Shown: piece after piece, positions 51,211 through 60,331 of the stretch
Layout of the letters: every line of letters begins with the position of its first letter
How positions within the stretch are numbered: the stretch's first letter is position 1
DNA from: Bradyrhizobium sp.
GTDB taxonomy: Bacteria; Pseudomonadota; Alphaproteobacteria; Rhizobiales; Xanthobacteraceae
DNA: 64,000 nt
Direction: 5' to 3'
Assembly: GCF_030654605.1 (NCBI RefSeq)
Contig: NZ_JAURXB010000023.1
Location: forward strand, 1 to 64,000
Program-made: the position numbers and the translations under genes
Notes under the pieces: model-generated
Told to the model about the DNA's origin: nothing
Seen by the model: the letters and a program-made list of their open reading frames with translations, nothing else
Database searches by the model: none

Positions 51211-54200
51211 TTATTCGGCAGCCTCGGCAAGCGGAAATGCGAGTTGCTTGTCGCTCTCATGCTGCGGCGCAACGTCAACTTTCTCAGCCGTGCCGCGTTC
51301 CTCGAGGCTCTTGCGGAACCAGAGCGCGTAGAGGCCCGGCAGATACAGCAGGGTCAGGAAGGTCGCCACGAACAGGCCGCCCATGATGGTGATCGCCATC
51401 GGACCCCAGAACGCCGAGCGCGACAGCGGGATCATGGCGAGTATAGCGGCCAGCGCCGTCAGCACCACCGGGCGAGCGCGCCGGACGGTGGCTTCGACGA
51501 TGGCTTCCTTGCGGGACAGGCCGGCCAGGACATCGGTTTCGATCTGGTCAACCAGGATCACGGCGTTACGCATGATCATGCCGGCCAGCGCGATCAGCCC
51601 GAGCAGCGCCACGAAGCCGAACGGCTGATTGGCGACGTTCAGGCCGAGCGAGGCGCCGATGATGCCGAGCGGCGCAGTGAGGAACACCAGGATCAGCCGC
51701 GAGAAGCTTTGCAACTGGATCATCAGCAGCGTCAGCATGACGATGACCATCAGCGGAAACAGCACGAAGATCGAGGCATTGCCCTTGGCGGACTCCTCGA
51801 ACGCGCCGCCAGCCTCGATCCGGTAGGCCGCCGGCAGGCTGTCGCGGATCTCCTGCAGTTTCGGCGAGATCTCGCTGGTGACGTCAGGCGCCTGCACGCC
51901 GTCGACGACGTCGCCGCGCACGGTGATCGCCATGTCGCGGTTGCGACGCCAGATGATCGGCTCCTCATGGGCGTACTCGATTTTTGCGATCTGCGTCAGC
52001 GGCACCGCGACGCCGTTGCGCGAGGTCACGGTGAGATCGCCGACGCGGCCGAGATCGAGCCGTTCGGACGGCACCGCGCGGGCCACCACGCCGACTTTCT
52101 CGATGCCGTCGCGGATCGTCGTCACCGGCGCGCCGGAAATCAGCATGGCCAGCGCCTGCGACACGTCCTGCGGGGTCAGGCCGAGCGCGCGGGCGCGGTC
52201 CTGGTCGACCACCAGCTTGAGATAGGGCGACTGCTCATTCCAGTCGAGCTGCGGATCTATGACGTTGGGATTCTGCCTGACGACGTCGCGCACTCTGTAG
52301 GCGATGTCGCGCACGGTGTTGGGGTCGGGGCCGATGACCCGGAACTGGACCGGAAAGCCGACCGGCGGGCCGAAGTTGAAACGATCGATGCGTACGCGCG
52401 CTTCCGACAGCACACCCTCGCCCACGGCCTTCTCCAGACGGGCCTTGATCCGCTCGCGCGCGTCGACGTCCCTGGAGATGATCACGATCTCGGCGAAGGC
52501 TTCGTTCGGCAACTGCGGGTTGAGCCCGAGCCAGAAGCGCGGCGAACCCTGGCCGACGTAGGACGTGTAGGTCGCAATGTCCTTGTCGTCCTTCAGCAGC
52601 CCTTCGGCGGCTTTCACCGATTTCTCGGTGACGTTGAACGCGGTGCCCTCGGGCAGCCGCAACTGCAGGAACAGTTCCGGCCGCTCCGACAGCGGGAAGA
52701 ACTGCTGCTGCACGTGACCAAAGCCGACGATGGAGAGCGCGAACACGGCCACCGTCGCCAGCACCACCTTGATCCGGTGATCGACGCACCACTGGATCAT
52801 GCTGCGCAGGATCCGGTAGAAGCGGGTTTCGTAGACCGCGTGCGGATCGTGGTTGTGATGCACGGTGATGTTGGGCAGCAGCTTGACGCCGATATAGGGC
52901 GTGAAGATCACCGCGACGAACCATGACGCCACCAGCGCGATCGCCACGATCCAGAAAATGCCGCCGGCATATTCACCGACCGCCGAATTGGCAAAGCCGA
53001 TGGGGAGGAAGCCAACGGCCGTGACCAGCGTTCCCGTGAGCATCGGAAACGCAGTTGATTCCCAGGCAAAGGACGCCGCGCGCATGCGGTCCCAGCCCTG
53101 CTCCATTTTCACCACCATCATTTCGACCGCGATGATGGCATCGTCGACCAATAGCCCGAGCGCGATGATCAAGGCACCGAGTGTAATGCGGTGCAGGTCG
53201 ATCGACATCGCATTCATCACGATGAAGACGATCGCCAGCACCAGCGGCACCGACAGCGCCACCACGATGCCGGTGCGCCATCCCAATGCCACGAAGCTGA
53301 CAAACAGCACGATCGCCAGCGCCTCGATGAAAGAGCGCACGAACTCGCCGACGGCGCGCTCGACCACCTTGGGCTGGTCGGCGATCTGCTCGACCTGGAT
53401 GCCCTGCGGCACCGCCTTCATGAACTCATTGGTGGCGTTCTCGACTTCCTTGCCGAGCTCCAGGACGTTGGCGCCCTTGGCGGTGACCACGCCGACGCCG
53501 AGCGCAGGCTTGCCTTCCTGCCGCGCCACGAAAGTCGGCGGATCGACGAAGCCGCGGGTCACGGTGGCGATATCGCCCAGGCGAAATACCCGGCCGTTGC
53601 TTTCGACCGGCGTCTCGGCAACCGCCTTGACGCCGTCGAGCGCCCCGGTGACGCGCAGCGGCACACGCTGCGAGGAGGTTTCCACCGTGCCGGCCGGCAC
53701 CACATTGTTCTGCTTGGCCAGTGAATCGAACAGCGCCTGCGGCGTGATGCCGAGCGTCGCCAGCTTGGCGTGCGAGAACTCGACGAAGATCCGCTCTTCC
53801 TGGGCGCCGTAGAGATTGACCTTGGTGACGCCAGGCACCTTGAGCAGCCGCTGGCGCATGCCCTCGGCGGCCTTTTTCAATTGTGCGAAGTCGGCGCCGT
53901 CGCCGGTCATCATATAGAGAATGGAATCGACGTCGCTGAATTCGTCGTTGACGGTGGGGCCGAGCAAGCCGGTGGGCAGCTGGCCCTGCACGTCCACGAG
54001 CTTCTTGCGCAGCATATAGAACAGGTAGGGCACGTCCTTCGGCGGGGTCGAATCCTTGAAGGTGACCTGCATCGCCGTAAACGACGGTTTCGAATAGGTC
54101 TGCACCTTCTCGAAATAAGGCAGTTCCTGCAGCTTCTTCTCGATGGGATCGGCGACCTGGGTCTGCATTTCCGCAGCGGTGGCGCCCGGCCAGATCGCGG

Positions 54201-54351
54201 AGACGTTGACCACCTTGACCGTGAAGAACGGGTCCTCGGCGCGGCCGAGCTTCTGGTAGGAGAAGAAGCCGGCGGCGCCGAGCGCGATCACCAGGAACAG
54301 GATCAGCGCGGGGTGGCTGACCGCCCAGCCCGAGAGATTGAAGTGTTTCAT
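51211..54351 (-). CDS. RND efflux permease (AcrB/MexB superfamily)
   Basis: 1046 residues from MKHFNLSGWAVSHP, with GGAG six bases upstream; two earlier in-frame starts lack this. It has the expected twelve helices and two periplasmic loops. The proton-relay Asp pair is in GLLVDDAIIAVEMMVVKMEQG (split here by helix 4). GQGSPRFWLGLNPQLPNEAFAE is in the second porter loop. It works as a trimer with the adaptor encoded upstream and an outer-membrane channel, which is not encoded here. The export substrate cannot be told. Confidence 0.93.
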   Translation of the reverse strand: MKHFNLSGWAVSHPALILFLVIALGAAGFFSYQKLGRAEDPFFTVKVVNVSAIWPGATAAEMQTQVADPIEKKLQELPYFEKVQTYSKPSFTAMQVTFKDSTPPKDVPYLFYMLRKKLVDVQGQLPTGLLGPTVNDEFSDVDSILYMMTGDGADFAQLKKAAEGMRQRLLKVPGVTKVNLYGAQEERIFVEFSHAKLATLGITPQALFDSLAKQNNVVPAGTVETSSQRVPLRVTGALDGVKAVAETPVESNGRVFRLGDIATVTRGFVDPPTFVARQEGKPALGVGVVTAKGANVLELGKEVENATNEFMKAVPQGIQVEQIADQPKVVERAVGEFVRSFIEALAIVLFVSFVALGWRTGIVVALSVPLVLAIVFIVMNAMSIDLHRITLGALIIALGLLVDDAIIAVEMMVVKMEQGWDRMRAASFAWESTAFPMLTGTLVTAVGFLPIGFANSAVGEYAGGIFWIVAIALVASWFVAVIFTPYIGVKLLPNITVHHNHDPHAVYETRFYRILRSMIQWCVDHRIKVVLATVAVFALSIVGFGHVQQQFFPLSERPELFLQLRLPEGTAFNVTEKSVKAAEGLLKDDKDIATYTSYVGQGSPRFWLGLNPQLPNEAFAEIVIISRDVDARERIKARLEKAVGEGVLSEARVRIDRFNFGPPVGFPVQFRVIGPDPNTVRDIAYRVRDVVRQNPNVIDPQLDWNEQSPYLKLVVDQDRARALGLTPQDVSQALAMLISGAPVTTIRDGIEKVGVVARAVPSERLDLGRVGDLTVTSRNGVAVPLTQIAKIEYAHEEPIIWRRNRDMAITVRGDVVDGVQAPDVTSEISPKLQEIRDSLPAAYRIEAGGAFEESAKGNASIFVLFPLMVIVMLTLLMIQLQSFSRLILVFLTAPLGIIGASLGLNVANQPFGFVALLGLIALAGMIMRNAVILVDQIETDVLAGLSRKEAIVEATVRRARPVVLTALAAILAMIPLSRSAFWGPMAITIMGGLFVATFLTLLYLPGLYALWFRKSLEERGTAEKVDVAPQHESDKQLAFPLAEAAE

Positions 54352-54391
54352 CTCACTCTCCATTGATCGACGCGCAGTACCCAATTGAATT

Positions 54392-54468
54392 CGTCATTGC
54401 GAGCGAAGCGAAGCAATCCATGGGGCTGGAAGATGGATTGCTTCGTCGCTGCGCTCCTCGCAATGACG
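54392..54468. repeat. Dispersed palindromic repeat, family A, copy 4
   Basis: CGTCATTGCGAGCGAAGCGA with AGCAATCCAT on the left pairs with ATGGATTGCTTCG and CTCCTCGCAATGACG on the right. This copy sits inside the RND operon, between adaptor and permease genes. Confidence 0.85.
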
Positions 54469-54476
54469 AAACGATT

Positions 54477-55583
54477 TCAGAACGACAGCGACGACACGAC
54501 CCTGACCTTCTGGGCCGGGTCGAGTTTTTGCACGCCGAGCACGACGGCTTTCGAGCCTTCATCGACGCCGCCGGAAATCACGACGTCGTTGCTCTCGTAG
54601 GATTTCACGGTGACGGCCTTCAGGGTCACGCCGCCCTTGTCGTCGACGATATAGAGCGAGGGATTGCCGCCCTGGCTGTACAGCGCCGACAGCGGCAGCC
54701 GCGCCACGCTCGACGTGGCGGGATCGGCCAGCGTCAGCGTCGCGGTCATGCCGAGCGAGACGCTGTCGCCGGCGTCCGGCAGCGAGAATTTCGCCAGATA
54801 AGTGCGCGTCGCGGGATCGGCCGCGGGCGCGATCTCGCGCAGCTTCGCGGCATACTTCTTGTTGGGTTCGGACCACAGGCTGACGCTGGCCGTGCCCTGT
54901 TTGGCGCGGCCGACCAGCGTTTCCGGAATCGCGACCACGGCTTCCTTTTCCGTAACGCGCGCCACCCGGACCGCGGTCTGCCCCGCCGCGACCACCTGGC
55001 CGGCATCGATCAGGGTCGCGGTGACGACGCCGCGGGTGTCGGCGACCAGCGTGGCATAGGAAAGACTGTTCCTGGTAAGTTCGACCGAGCGCTCGGCGCG
55101 ATTGAACCGCGCGCGGGCTTCGTCGGCGGCGGCGCGTGCCTGATCCATCTGCGCCTCGGTGGTCCAGCCTTTGGCACGCAGATCCCTGGCACGCTGCTCG
55201 GAAGCGGTGGCTTGCGCCTGCACGCCGGTGGCAGCGCGGAATTCCGCCTCGGATTGCTCGGCCTGCAGCTTCAGATCGACTTCATCGAGGGTGGCCAGCG
55301 GCTGGCCGACATCGACGGTCTGGCCGACCTCGACCAGGCGTTTTGCCACCTTGCCGGGGACCCGAAAGCCCATGTCGGTCTCGATCCGGGGCTTGATGGT
55401 GCCCACAAAACTGCGCTCCGGCGATTCCGGCTTGTACTGCACCGTCGCCACCAGCACGGGACGTCCGGGAGCGGCCTTTTCCGCCACCTTCTCGTTGCAA
55501 CCGGTCAGGGCGATCGCCACAGCGGCCAGTGAGAGGCCCGCTAAGAATTTGGAATAGCTCGACAAAATGTGACGGGCGAACAT
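54477..55583 (-). CDS. RND efflux periplasmic adaptor lipoprotein
   Basis: 368 residues from MFARHILSSYSKFLAG, with GAGGGAAG seven bases upstream. AAVAIALTGCNE is a lipobox with Cys near residue 28, so the mature protein is a lipoprotein. GFRVPGKVAKRLVEVGQTVDVGQPLATLD is, in parts, the lipoyl-like hairpin base, followed by a coiled-coil (QSEAEFRAATGVQAQATASEQ) and the beta-barrel half. It connects the permease to an outer-membrane channel. First gene of the efflux operon; a family A repeat separates it from the permease. Confidence 0.93.
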   Translation of the reverse strand: MFARHILSSYSKFLAGLSLAAVAIALTGCNEKVAEKAAPGRPVLVATVQYKPESPERSFVGTIKPRIETDMGFRVPGKVAKRLVEVGQTVDVGQPLATLDEVDLKLQAEQSEAEFRAATGVQAQATASEQRARDLRAKGWTTEAQMDQARAAADEARARFNRAERSVELTRNSLSYATLVADTRGVVTATLIDAGQVVAAGQTAVRVARVTEKEAVVAIPETLVGRAKQGTASVSLWSEPNKKYAAKLREIAPAADPATRTYLAKFSLPDAGDSVSLGMTATLTLADPATSSVARLPLSALYSQGGNPSLYIVDDKGGVTLKAVTVKSYESNDVVISGGVDEGSKAVVLGVQKLDPAQKVRVVSSLSF

Positions 55584-55625
55584 GCTGGCTTCCCTCGATG
55601 ACATGATGGGCAGTGTCGAATGTCT

Positions 55626-55651
55626 AGTGACGATTGTCAATATTCGTCACT
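55626..55651 (-). promoter_or_regulatory. Predicted efflux-operon promoter and operator
   Basis: AGTGACGA at 55626-55633 and TCGTCACT at 55644-55651 are perfect 8-bp inverted arms with a 10-base spacer that holds ATTGTCAAT, itself palindromic. Read on the minus strand, a TTGACA -35 box lies inside the palindrome, with GACACT 17 bases further on as a weak -10. Size and position suit a TetR operator. Confidence 0.55.
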
Positions 55652-55832
55652 GATCATGATTTCGTGAGCTGTCCGGCTGGTTAAGGGCGCGCCAAGACCG
55701 CCCGCCGCCGGCGAATGGCGGGGATGGCCCCCGCGTCGTGCGACCTGCGTCTGCGCAAAACCTGCACGACAATCCGCAAATCCTGATCATCCCGCACATC
55801 AGCCCTGCCAAAGCGGACCCCATGCTCGGATC
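55652..55832. other. Intergenic stretch without recognised features
   Basis: This is part of a 464-base gap between the efflux operon and the DUF4173 gene. Apart from the operator to its left and the tentative small ORF to its right, I see no gene, RNA or repeat in it. Confidence 0.4.
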
Positions 55833-56042
55833 ATGGGGAATATCATCATCGTCAGCTTCAGACCCTCGCGACTGCCTCGGCGGCTGCTCAATGACGGCTG
55901 GTGGCTGGAAACGCCGGCCGCCCCTCGCTCGATGATCGCCTTTCCGAAGCGCAACGCCGCCACGCCCGAGACCCGGTCCAGGCCCAAGCTCAAGTCCAAG
56001 CCCCGGGTTCGCCACCTCACTCTCGTCACGTCAGGGAAATGA
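55833..56042 (+). CDS. Possible small basic hypothetical ORF
   Basis: 69 residues (MGNIIIVSFRPSRLPRRLLN onward). More than 80 percent of codons end in G or C, and its stop overlaps an ATG of the DUF4173 gene as ATGA, which would suit translational coupling. Against it, there is no ribosome site before the ATG and no recognised family, and the Arg/Pro/Lys-rich second half could be chance. Tentative. Confidence 0.3.
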   Translation: MGNIIIVSFRPSRLPRRLLNDGWWLETPAAPRSMIAFPKRNAATPETRSRPKLKSKPRVRHLTLVTSGK

Positions 56043-56047
56043 ACACC

Positions 56048-57562
56048 ATGTCGATTGCGACCGCGTCCGACTTCGCTCCGGCTCCCGCGCGCCCGCTGGT
56101 CACGCCGCTGCTGCTCGCCGCCGGCTGCGTCGCGCTGGCCGACTGGCTGTTCTACGGCTGGCAGATCGGCATCTCGCTGGCGCTGTTTCTGGCGGCGCTC
56201 GGCATCGCCGGCGTCGCCGGCAATCGCGTGAAAGCAACCCGCAAGATCCGGATCATCATGACCTCGGTATTCATTGCCGGACTGCTGGCCCCTATCGAGG
56301 ACGTCAACCTCCTCTCGGTTCTCTTGAGTTCGCTGGCAACAGCGCTGTTCGTCCTCGCGATGACCGCACCCGCGGGGCCGTCCTGGCAAAGGCAGTTGTT
56401 GGAAGCCGTGACGGTACCCCTACGCGGTCCATTTCGATTGGCAGGCGATCTGTTCGCCGGACTCCGGCACATGACGGCGTGGACGCCCGGATGGCTCGGC
56501 TGGCTGGTGGGCTGGATCGTTCCACTGAGCATCTTTGCATTGTTCCTCGGTCTGCTGTCGTCGGCGAATCCACTTATCGAACATCGGGTGATGCAGATCG
56601 ATCCGCGCGTTCTGTTCCGGCATTTCGAGTTTTCGCGGACCCTCTTCTGGCTGCTGATCGCCTGCGCCATCTGGCCGCTGATCCATCGTCGCATCAGACC
56701 GCAGCCGGTTCGACAAGCCGAGCCCGTCGTCGCCGCCACCGTGCGCGCGGCTCCGGACTATCTGCTCGGCGTCCAGGCCATGTCGCGCTCGCTGATCCTG
56801 TTCAATGCGCTGTTCGCGCTGCAGAGTGGACTCGATCTCGTCTATCTCTGGGGCGGCGCGACCCTGCCCGACGGCATGAGCTACGCGCATTATGCCCACC
56901 GCGGCGCCTATCCCCTGATCGCGACCGCGCTGCTCGCCGCCGGCTTCGTCCTGATCGCGATGCGGCCGGGCGGACCTGCGGAGCAATCCAGGCTGATCCG
57001 CCCGCTGGTGCTGGCATGGATCGGACAGAACATCCTCCTCGTCATCTCGTCGATCTTCCGGCTCGACCTCTATGTCGCCGCTTACTCGCTCACCTTTCTG
57101 CGGCTCGCGGCCTTCATCTGGATGCTGCTGGTGGCCACGGGACTGTGCTTGATCCTGATCCAGATCATCAAGCGAAAGCCGGTTTCCTGGCTGGTCACCG
57201 CGAACGCCGTATCGCTGGCGCTGGTGCTGTACGGGTGCTGCTTCATCAACGCGCCGAGGCTGGTGGCAGCCTACAACGTGGCGCACTCGCGGGAAGCCGG
57301 TGGCACCGGTCCCTGGCTCGACAAGGACTATCTGCATTCGCTGGGTCCAGAGGTCTTACCCGTCCTCGAACCGCACTTGCCGCAGATTCCGGCGCTCCAG
57401 TCCACGGTTTCAAAATTGCGGGCCGGTCCCGACATTTGCGAGAACCGGCGGCGGCGTTCGGAAAACTGGCGAGCCATGGATTTTCGGACATGGCGCCTGC
57501 AACGATATTTGGCTAACAATCCCGGCATGGCGCAAAAACCCCTCGACGGCGACAAAGGCTAG
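56048..57562 (+). CDS. DUF4173 multi-pass membrane protein
   Basis: 504 residues from MSIATASDFAPAPARPL, with AGGGAA nine bases upstream; the ATG at 56039 adds three residues. About eleven hydrophobic segments fill residues 17-420, and LDLVYLWGGATLPDGMSYAHYAHRGAYPL, in parts, is the DUF4173 signature. After the last helix a soluble tail of about 110 residues follows (HSREAGGTGPWLDKDYLHSLG onward). It is five bases upstream of a response regulator. The two-component pair probably acts with it, but whether as sensor partner or target cannot be told. Confidence 0.85.
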   Translation: MSIATASDFAPAPARPLVTPLLLAAGCVALADWLFYGWQIGISLALFLAALGIAGVAGNRVKATRKIRIIMTSVFIAGLLAPIEDVNLLSVLLSSLATALFVLAMTAPAGPSWQRQLLEAVTVPLRGPFRLAGDLFAGLRHMTAWTPGWLGWLVGWIVPLSIFALFLGLLSSANPLIEHRVMQIDPRVLFRHFEFSRTLFWLLIACAIWPLIHRRIRPQPVRQAEPVVAATVRAAPDYLLGVQAMSRSLILFNALFALQSGLDLVYLWGGATLPDGMSYAHYAHRGAYPLIATALLAAGFVLIAMRPGGPAEQSRLIRPLVLAWIGQNILLVISSIFRLDLYVAAYSLTFLRLAAFIWMLLVATGLCLILIQIIKRKPVSWLVTANAVSLALVLYGCCFINAPRLVAAYNVAHSREAGGTGPWLDKDYLHSLGPEVLPVLEPHLPQIPALQSTVSKLRAGPDICENRRRRSENWRAMDFRTWRLQRYLANNPGMAQKPLDGDKG

Positions 57563-57567
57563 CGAAC

Positions 57568-58266
57568 GTGGCTCATTCCATTCTCGTCGTCGACGACGAC
57601 CCCCATATCCGCGACGTCGTGCGCTTCGCATTCGAGAAGACCGGCATGGCGATTTCCATTGCGCAAGACGGCAAGGAGGCGCTGGCCCGGTTCGACCGCA
57701 ACGTCCACGACCTCATCGTGCTCGACATCGGCATGCCTGAAATGGACGGGCTGGAGGTCTGCCGCCAGATCCGGAAGACCTCGGATACGCCGATCCTGTT
57801 CCTGTCGGCGCGCGACGAGGAGATCGATCGCATCCTCGGCCTCGAAATCGGCGGCGACGACTATGTGACAAAGCCGTTCAGTCCGCGCGAACTGGTGGCG
57901 CGGGTGAATGCTATCCTGCGGCGGACGCGAAATACCCCGGCGCCGGTGGAAAGCAAGGCCATGAACCATGGCGGGCTCACGCTCGATCCGGACGCACGCA
58001 CCGCGAGCTTCAAGGAGACACCGATTGCGCTGACGGCGCTGGAATTCTCCATCCTGCGCACGATGCTGGCGCGGCCGGGTTTTGTCTTTACGCGCGAGTT
58101 GATCCTCGATGCCGCCTATGCCGGCAATATTCATGTTGCGGACCGCACCATCGACAGCCATGTCAGGAACATCCGCGCAAAATTTGCCGGCGCCGGCTGC
58201 GAGTCCGCGATCGAGACCGTCCATGGCGTCGGCTTCAAGCTGGGACGCTGCGAGGCCGCGCGTTGA
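57568..58266 (+). CDS. OmpR-family response regulator
   Basis: 232 residues from a GTG. Receiver residues are complete: acidic D9-D11, phosphoacceptor D53 (IVLDIGMPEMDG), Ser80 and Lys102 (YVTKPFSPREL). The C-terminal winged helix (about 130-230) reads LTALEFSILRTMLARPGFVFTRELI in parts and ends VHGVGFKL. It overlaps the kinase start by four bases (TTGA). Target genes are not evident; the flanking DUF4173 and DUF2809 genes are candidates. Confidence 0.93.
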   Translation: MAHSILVVDDDPHIRDVVRFAFEKTGMAISIAQDGKEALARFDRNVHDLIVLDIGMPEMDGLEVCRQIRKTSDTPILFLSARDEEIDRILGLEIGGDDYVTKPFSPRELVARVNAILRRTRNTPAPVESKAMNHGGLTLDPDARTASFKETPIALTALEFSILRTMLARPGFVFTRELILDAAYAGNIHVADRTIDSHVRNIRAKFAGAGCESAIETVHGVGFKLGRCEAAR

Positions 58267-59870
58267 GCGAGCAAGGGGCCAACACCAGCCGGAAATGGCG
58301 ACCAAGCCTCAGTCTTGTCGTCTTCGTCGTTCTCACCAGCGTGCTCGTGCTGCCGCTGTTCAGCATCTACTTCCTGAAAGTCTACCAGAACCAGCTGATC
58401 CAGCAGGCCGAAGCCGAGCTGATTGCGCAAGGCGCCGCGCTCGCCGCCACCTTCCGCCGCGAGGTGGAGACCGGAATTCCGCCAGGTGTTGCGCTCGGCG
58501 CCAGGGTCCCGCCTGCCGCGCCAAAACCATCCGAGGAGCCGTATCAGCCGATCTGGCCCGAACTCGAACTGGTCAGCGACAGCGTGCTGCCGCCGCGACC
58601 CGCGGCGCGCCCGCCAACGGCGCCGGCCGATCCCGCCTTCGCCGCGCTTGGCGCGCGCATGGCGCCGGATCTGGTCGCCACCCAGAAGGTGACGCTGGCC
58701 GGCTTCCGGCTGCTCGATCCCAACGGCGTCGTGATCGCCGGCCGCGAGGAAGTCGGGCTGTCTCTGGCGCATCTGGAGGAAGTGAGCGAGGCGCTGCAAG
58801 GCCGCTTCAAGGGCGTGCTGCGGGTGCGCATCTCCAAGAACGAACAGCCCTCGCTCTATTCGATGAGCCGCGGCACCGGGATGCGCATCTTTACCGCCAT
58901 GCCGGTAATGGTGCGCGACCAGGTCGCCGGCGTGGTCTATGCATCGCGTACGCCGAGCAACGTCTTCCGTGACCTGTACGCACAGCGCACCAAGGTCATT
59001 CTCGCTATCCTGTCGATGATCCTGCCCACGCTGCTGATCGGGGTGTTGTTTCACCGCACCATCACCGGGCCGATGCGCGAGTTGGTCGAGCGCACCAATC
59101 TGGTCGGCAAGGGCGATCGCGACGCACTGCGGCCGCTGAAGCGCCACGGCACTAGCGAGATCGCCCTGTTGTCGCAGAGTTTTCTGGATATGGCGCGGCG
59201 GCTGAACACGCGCTCCAGCTTCATCTCGACCTTCGCCACCCATGTCTCGCACGAGTTGAAATCGCCGCTCACCTCGATCAAGGGCGCGGCTGAACTGCTG
59301 CGCGAGGACGTCGATGCGCCCGACATGGACGATGCGGACCGGCGCAAGTTTCTCGACAACATCATTGCCGACGCCGACCGGCTGGGAACGATCGCGGGCC
59401 GCTTGCGCGATTTCGCCCGAGCGGAAAACCCCGTCGCGCTCGGCGCGGCAAACCTGTCGGTCGCGGTCGCGGGCCTGCGTTCGGCCTTTCCCGCGCTCGA
59501 TGTCCGCGCCAGCGGCGACCTCGATACGCCGATGCGGATCTCCGAGGACAATGTCCTGATCATTTTGTCCAATCTGGCCGACAACGCCGTGCATCACGGC
59601 AGTTCATCGCTCGATGTATCGGCGACGCGGCAGGGCGATCAGCTGAAAGTCACCGTCAGCGATGACGGCGAAGGCGTCTCTCCCAACAACCGGGCCCGGA
59701 TCTTCGACAGCTTCTTCACCACCAGGCGCGACAGCGGCGGCACCGGGATGGGGCTGGCCATCGTGCGCGCGATGCTCGACGCCCACGGCGGCGCGGTCAG
59801 GCTGATCGAATCCGATCACGGGACCGCCTTCGAGCTGACATTTCCCCTGACCGACGCCGCGGCCTCCTGA
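58263..59870 (+). CDS. Sensor histidine kinase with Pro-rich periplasmic domain
   Basis: 535 residues from a TTG inside the regulator stop. Membrane helices at about 15-38 and 244-264 enclose a 200-residue periplasmic sensor with a Pro/Ala-rich stretch (80-125) and a PAS-like part (LAGFRLLDPNGVVIAGREE). HAMP follows, then the H-box HVSHELKSPLTSIKGA with H330, an N-box NLADNAVHHG, DDGEGVSP and GGTGMGLAIV. It should autophosphorylate at H330 and pass phosphate to D53 of the regulator. Its domain order resembles CreC and ChvG, but neither name is supported by neighbours. Confidence 0.92.
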   Translation: MSEQGANTSRKWRPSLSLVVFVVLTSVLVLPLFSIYFLKVYQNQLIQQAEAELIAQGAALAATFRREVETGIPPGVALGARVPPAAPKPSEEPYQPIWPELELVSDSVLPPRPAARPPTAPADPAFAALGARMAPDLVATQKVTLAGFRLLDPNGVVIAGREEVGLSLAHLEEVSEALQGRFKGVLRVRISKNEQPSLYSMSRGTGMRIFTAMPVMVRDQVAGVVYASRTPSNVFRDLYAQRTKVILAILSMILPTLLIGVLFHRTITGPMRELVERTNLVGKGDRDALRPLKRHGTSEIALLSQSFLDMARRLNTRSSFISTFATHVSHELKSPLTSIKGAAELLREDVDAPDMDDADRRKFLDNIIADADRLGTIAGRLRDFARAENPVALGAANLSVAVAGLRSAFPALDVRASGDLDTPMRISEDNVLIILSNLADNAVHHGSSSLDVSATRQGDQLKVTVSDDGEGVSPNNRARIFDSFFTTRRDSGGTGMGLAIVRAMLDAHGGAVRLIESDHGTAFELTFPLTDAAAS

Positions 59871-60331
59871 TGCCCGGCGTTTCGATCGACTGCGACAGAC
59901 AAACGCGAAAATCCCTCACCATCGCCCGCGCCGGCCTGTGCCTTGCCATCATCGCCAGCGGCCTCGCCTTGCGCGGATGGGGACTTGGCCTCGGCCTGCC
60001 CGCCTTCGTCGTCAAGTATGGCGGCTCGGTGTTGTGGGGAACGATGGTGTTCTTTCTGCTGGCGATGGCGGCTTCAACGCTTTCCCGGCCGCGCATCGCG
60101 CTGGTCGCTGCCGTGATCGCCATCGGCGTCGAACTGTTCCGGCTGGTGCATTTTCCCTGGCTCGACGCGTTTCGGCTGACCCTGCCGGGCGCGCTGCTGC
60201 TCGGCCGTATTTTTTCGATGTGGAATATGGTCGCGTATGGCGTCGGGATTGCTTTGGGAGTGTCGTTCGATCATCTCGCCATGTCCGCCCGTCCAGGACC
60301 AGCGTCGGATAGCCCTCACTCCGCCAGCTGA
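59870..60331 (+). CDS. DUF2809 membrane protein
   Basis: 153 residues whose ATG shares a base with the kinase stop (TGATG). Four hydrophobic segments (about 19-37, 49-68, 74-92 and 105-135) with LPAFVVKYGGSVLWGTMVFF and IGVELFRLVHFPWLDAFR match DUF2809. The coupling places it in one unit with the two-component system. The last 16 bases overlap the convergent glycosylase gene. Function is unknown. Confidence 0.85.
   Translation: MPGVSIDCDRQTRKSLTIARAGLCLAIIASGLALRGWGLGLGLPAFVVKYGGSVLWGTMVFFLLAMAASTLSRPRIALVAAVIAIGVELFRLVHFPWLDAFRLTLPGALLLGRIFSMWNMVAYGVGIALGVSFDHLAMSARPGPASDSPHSAS

Noticed and set aside
51244..52926. Open frame of 560 codons opposite the RND permease
   Set aside because: Antisense shadow with no motif; the permease frame is complete.
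55647..56015. Open frame of 122 codons on the minus strand upstream of the DUF4173 gene
   Set aside because: Gly/Arg/Pro-rich, crosses the gap in antisense to a GC3-biased plus-strand frame, no ribosome site or motif.
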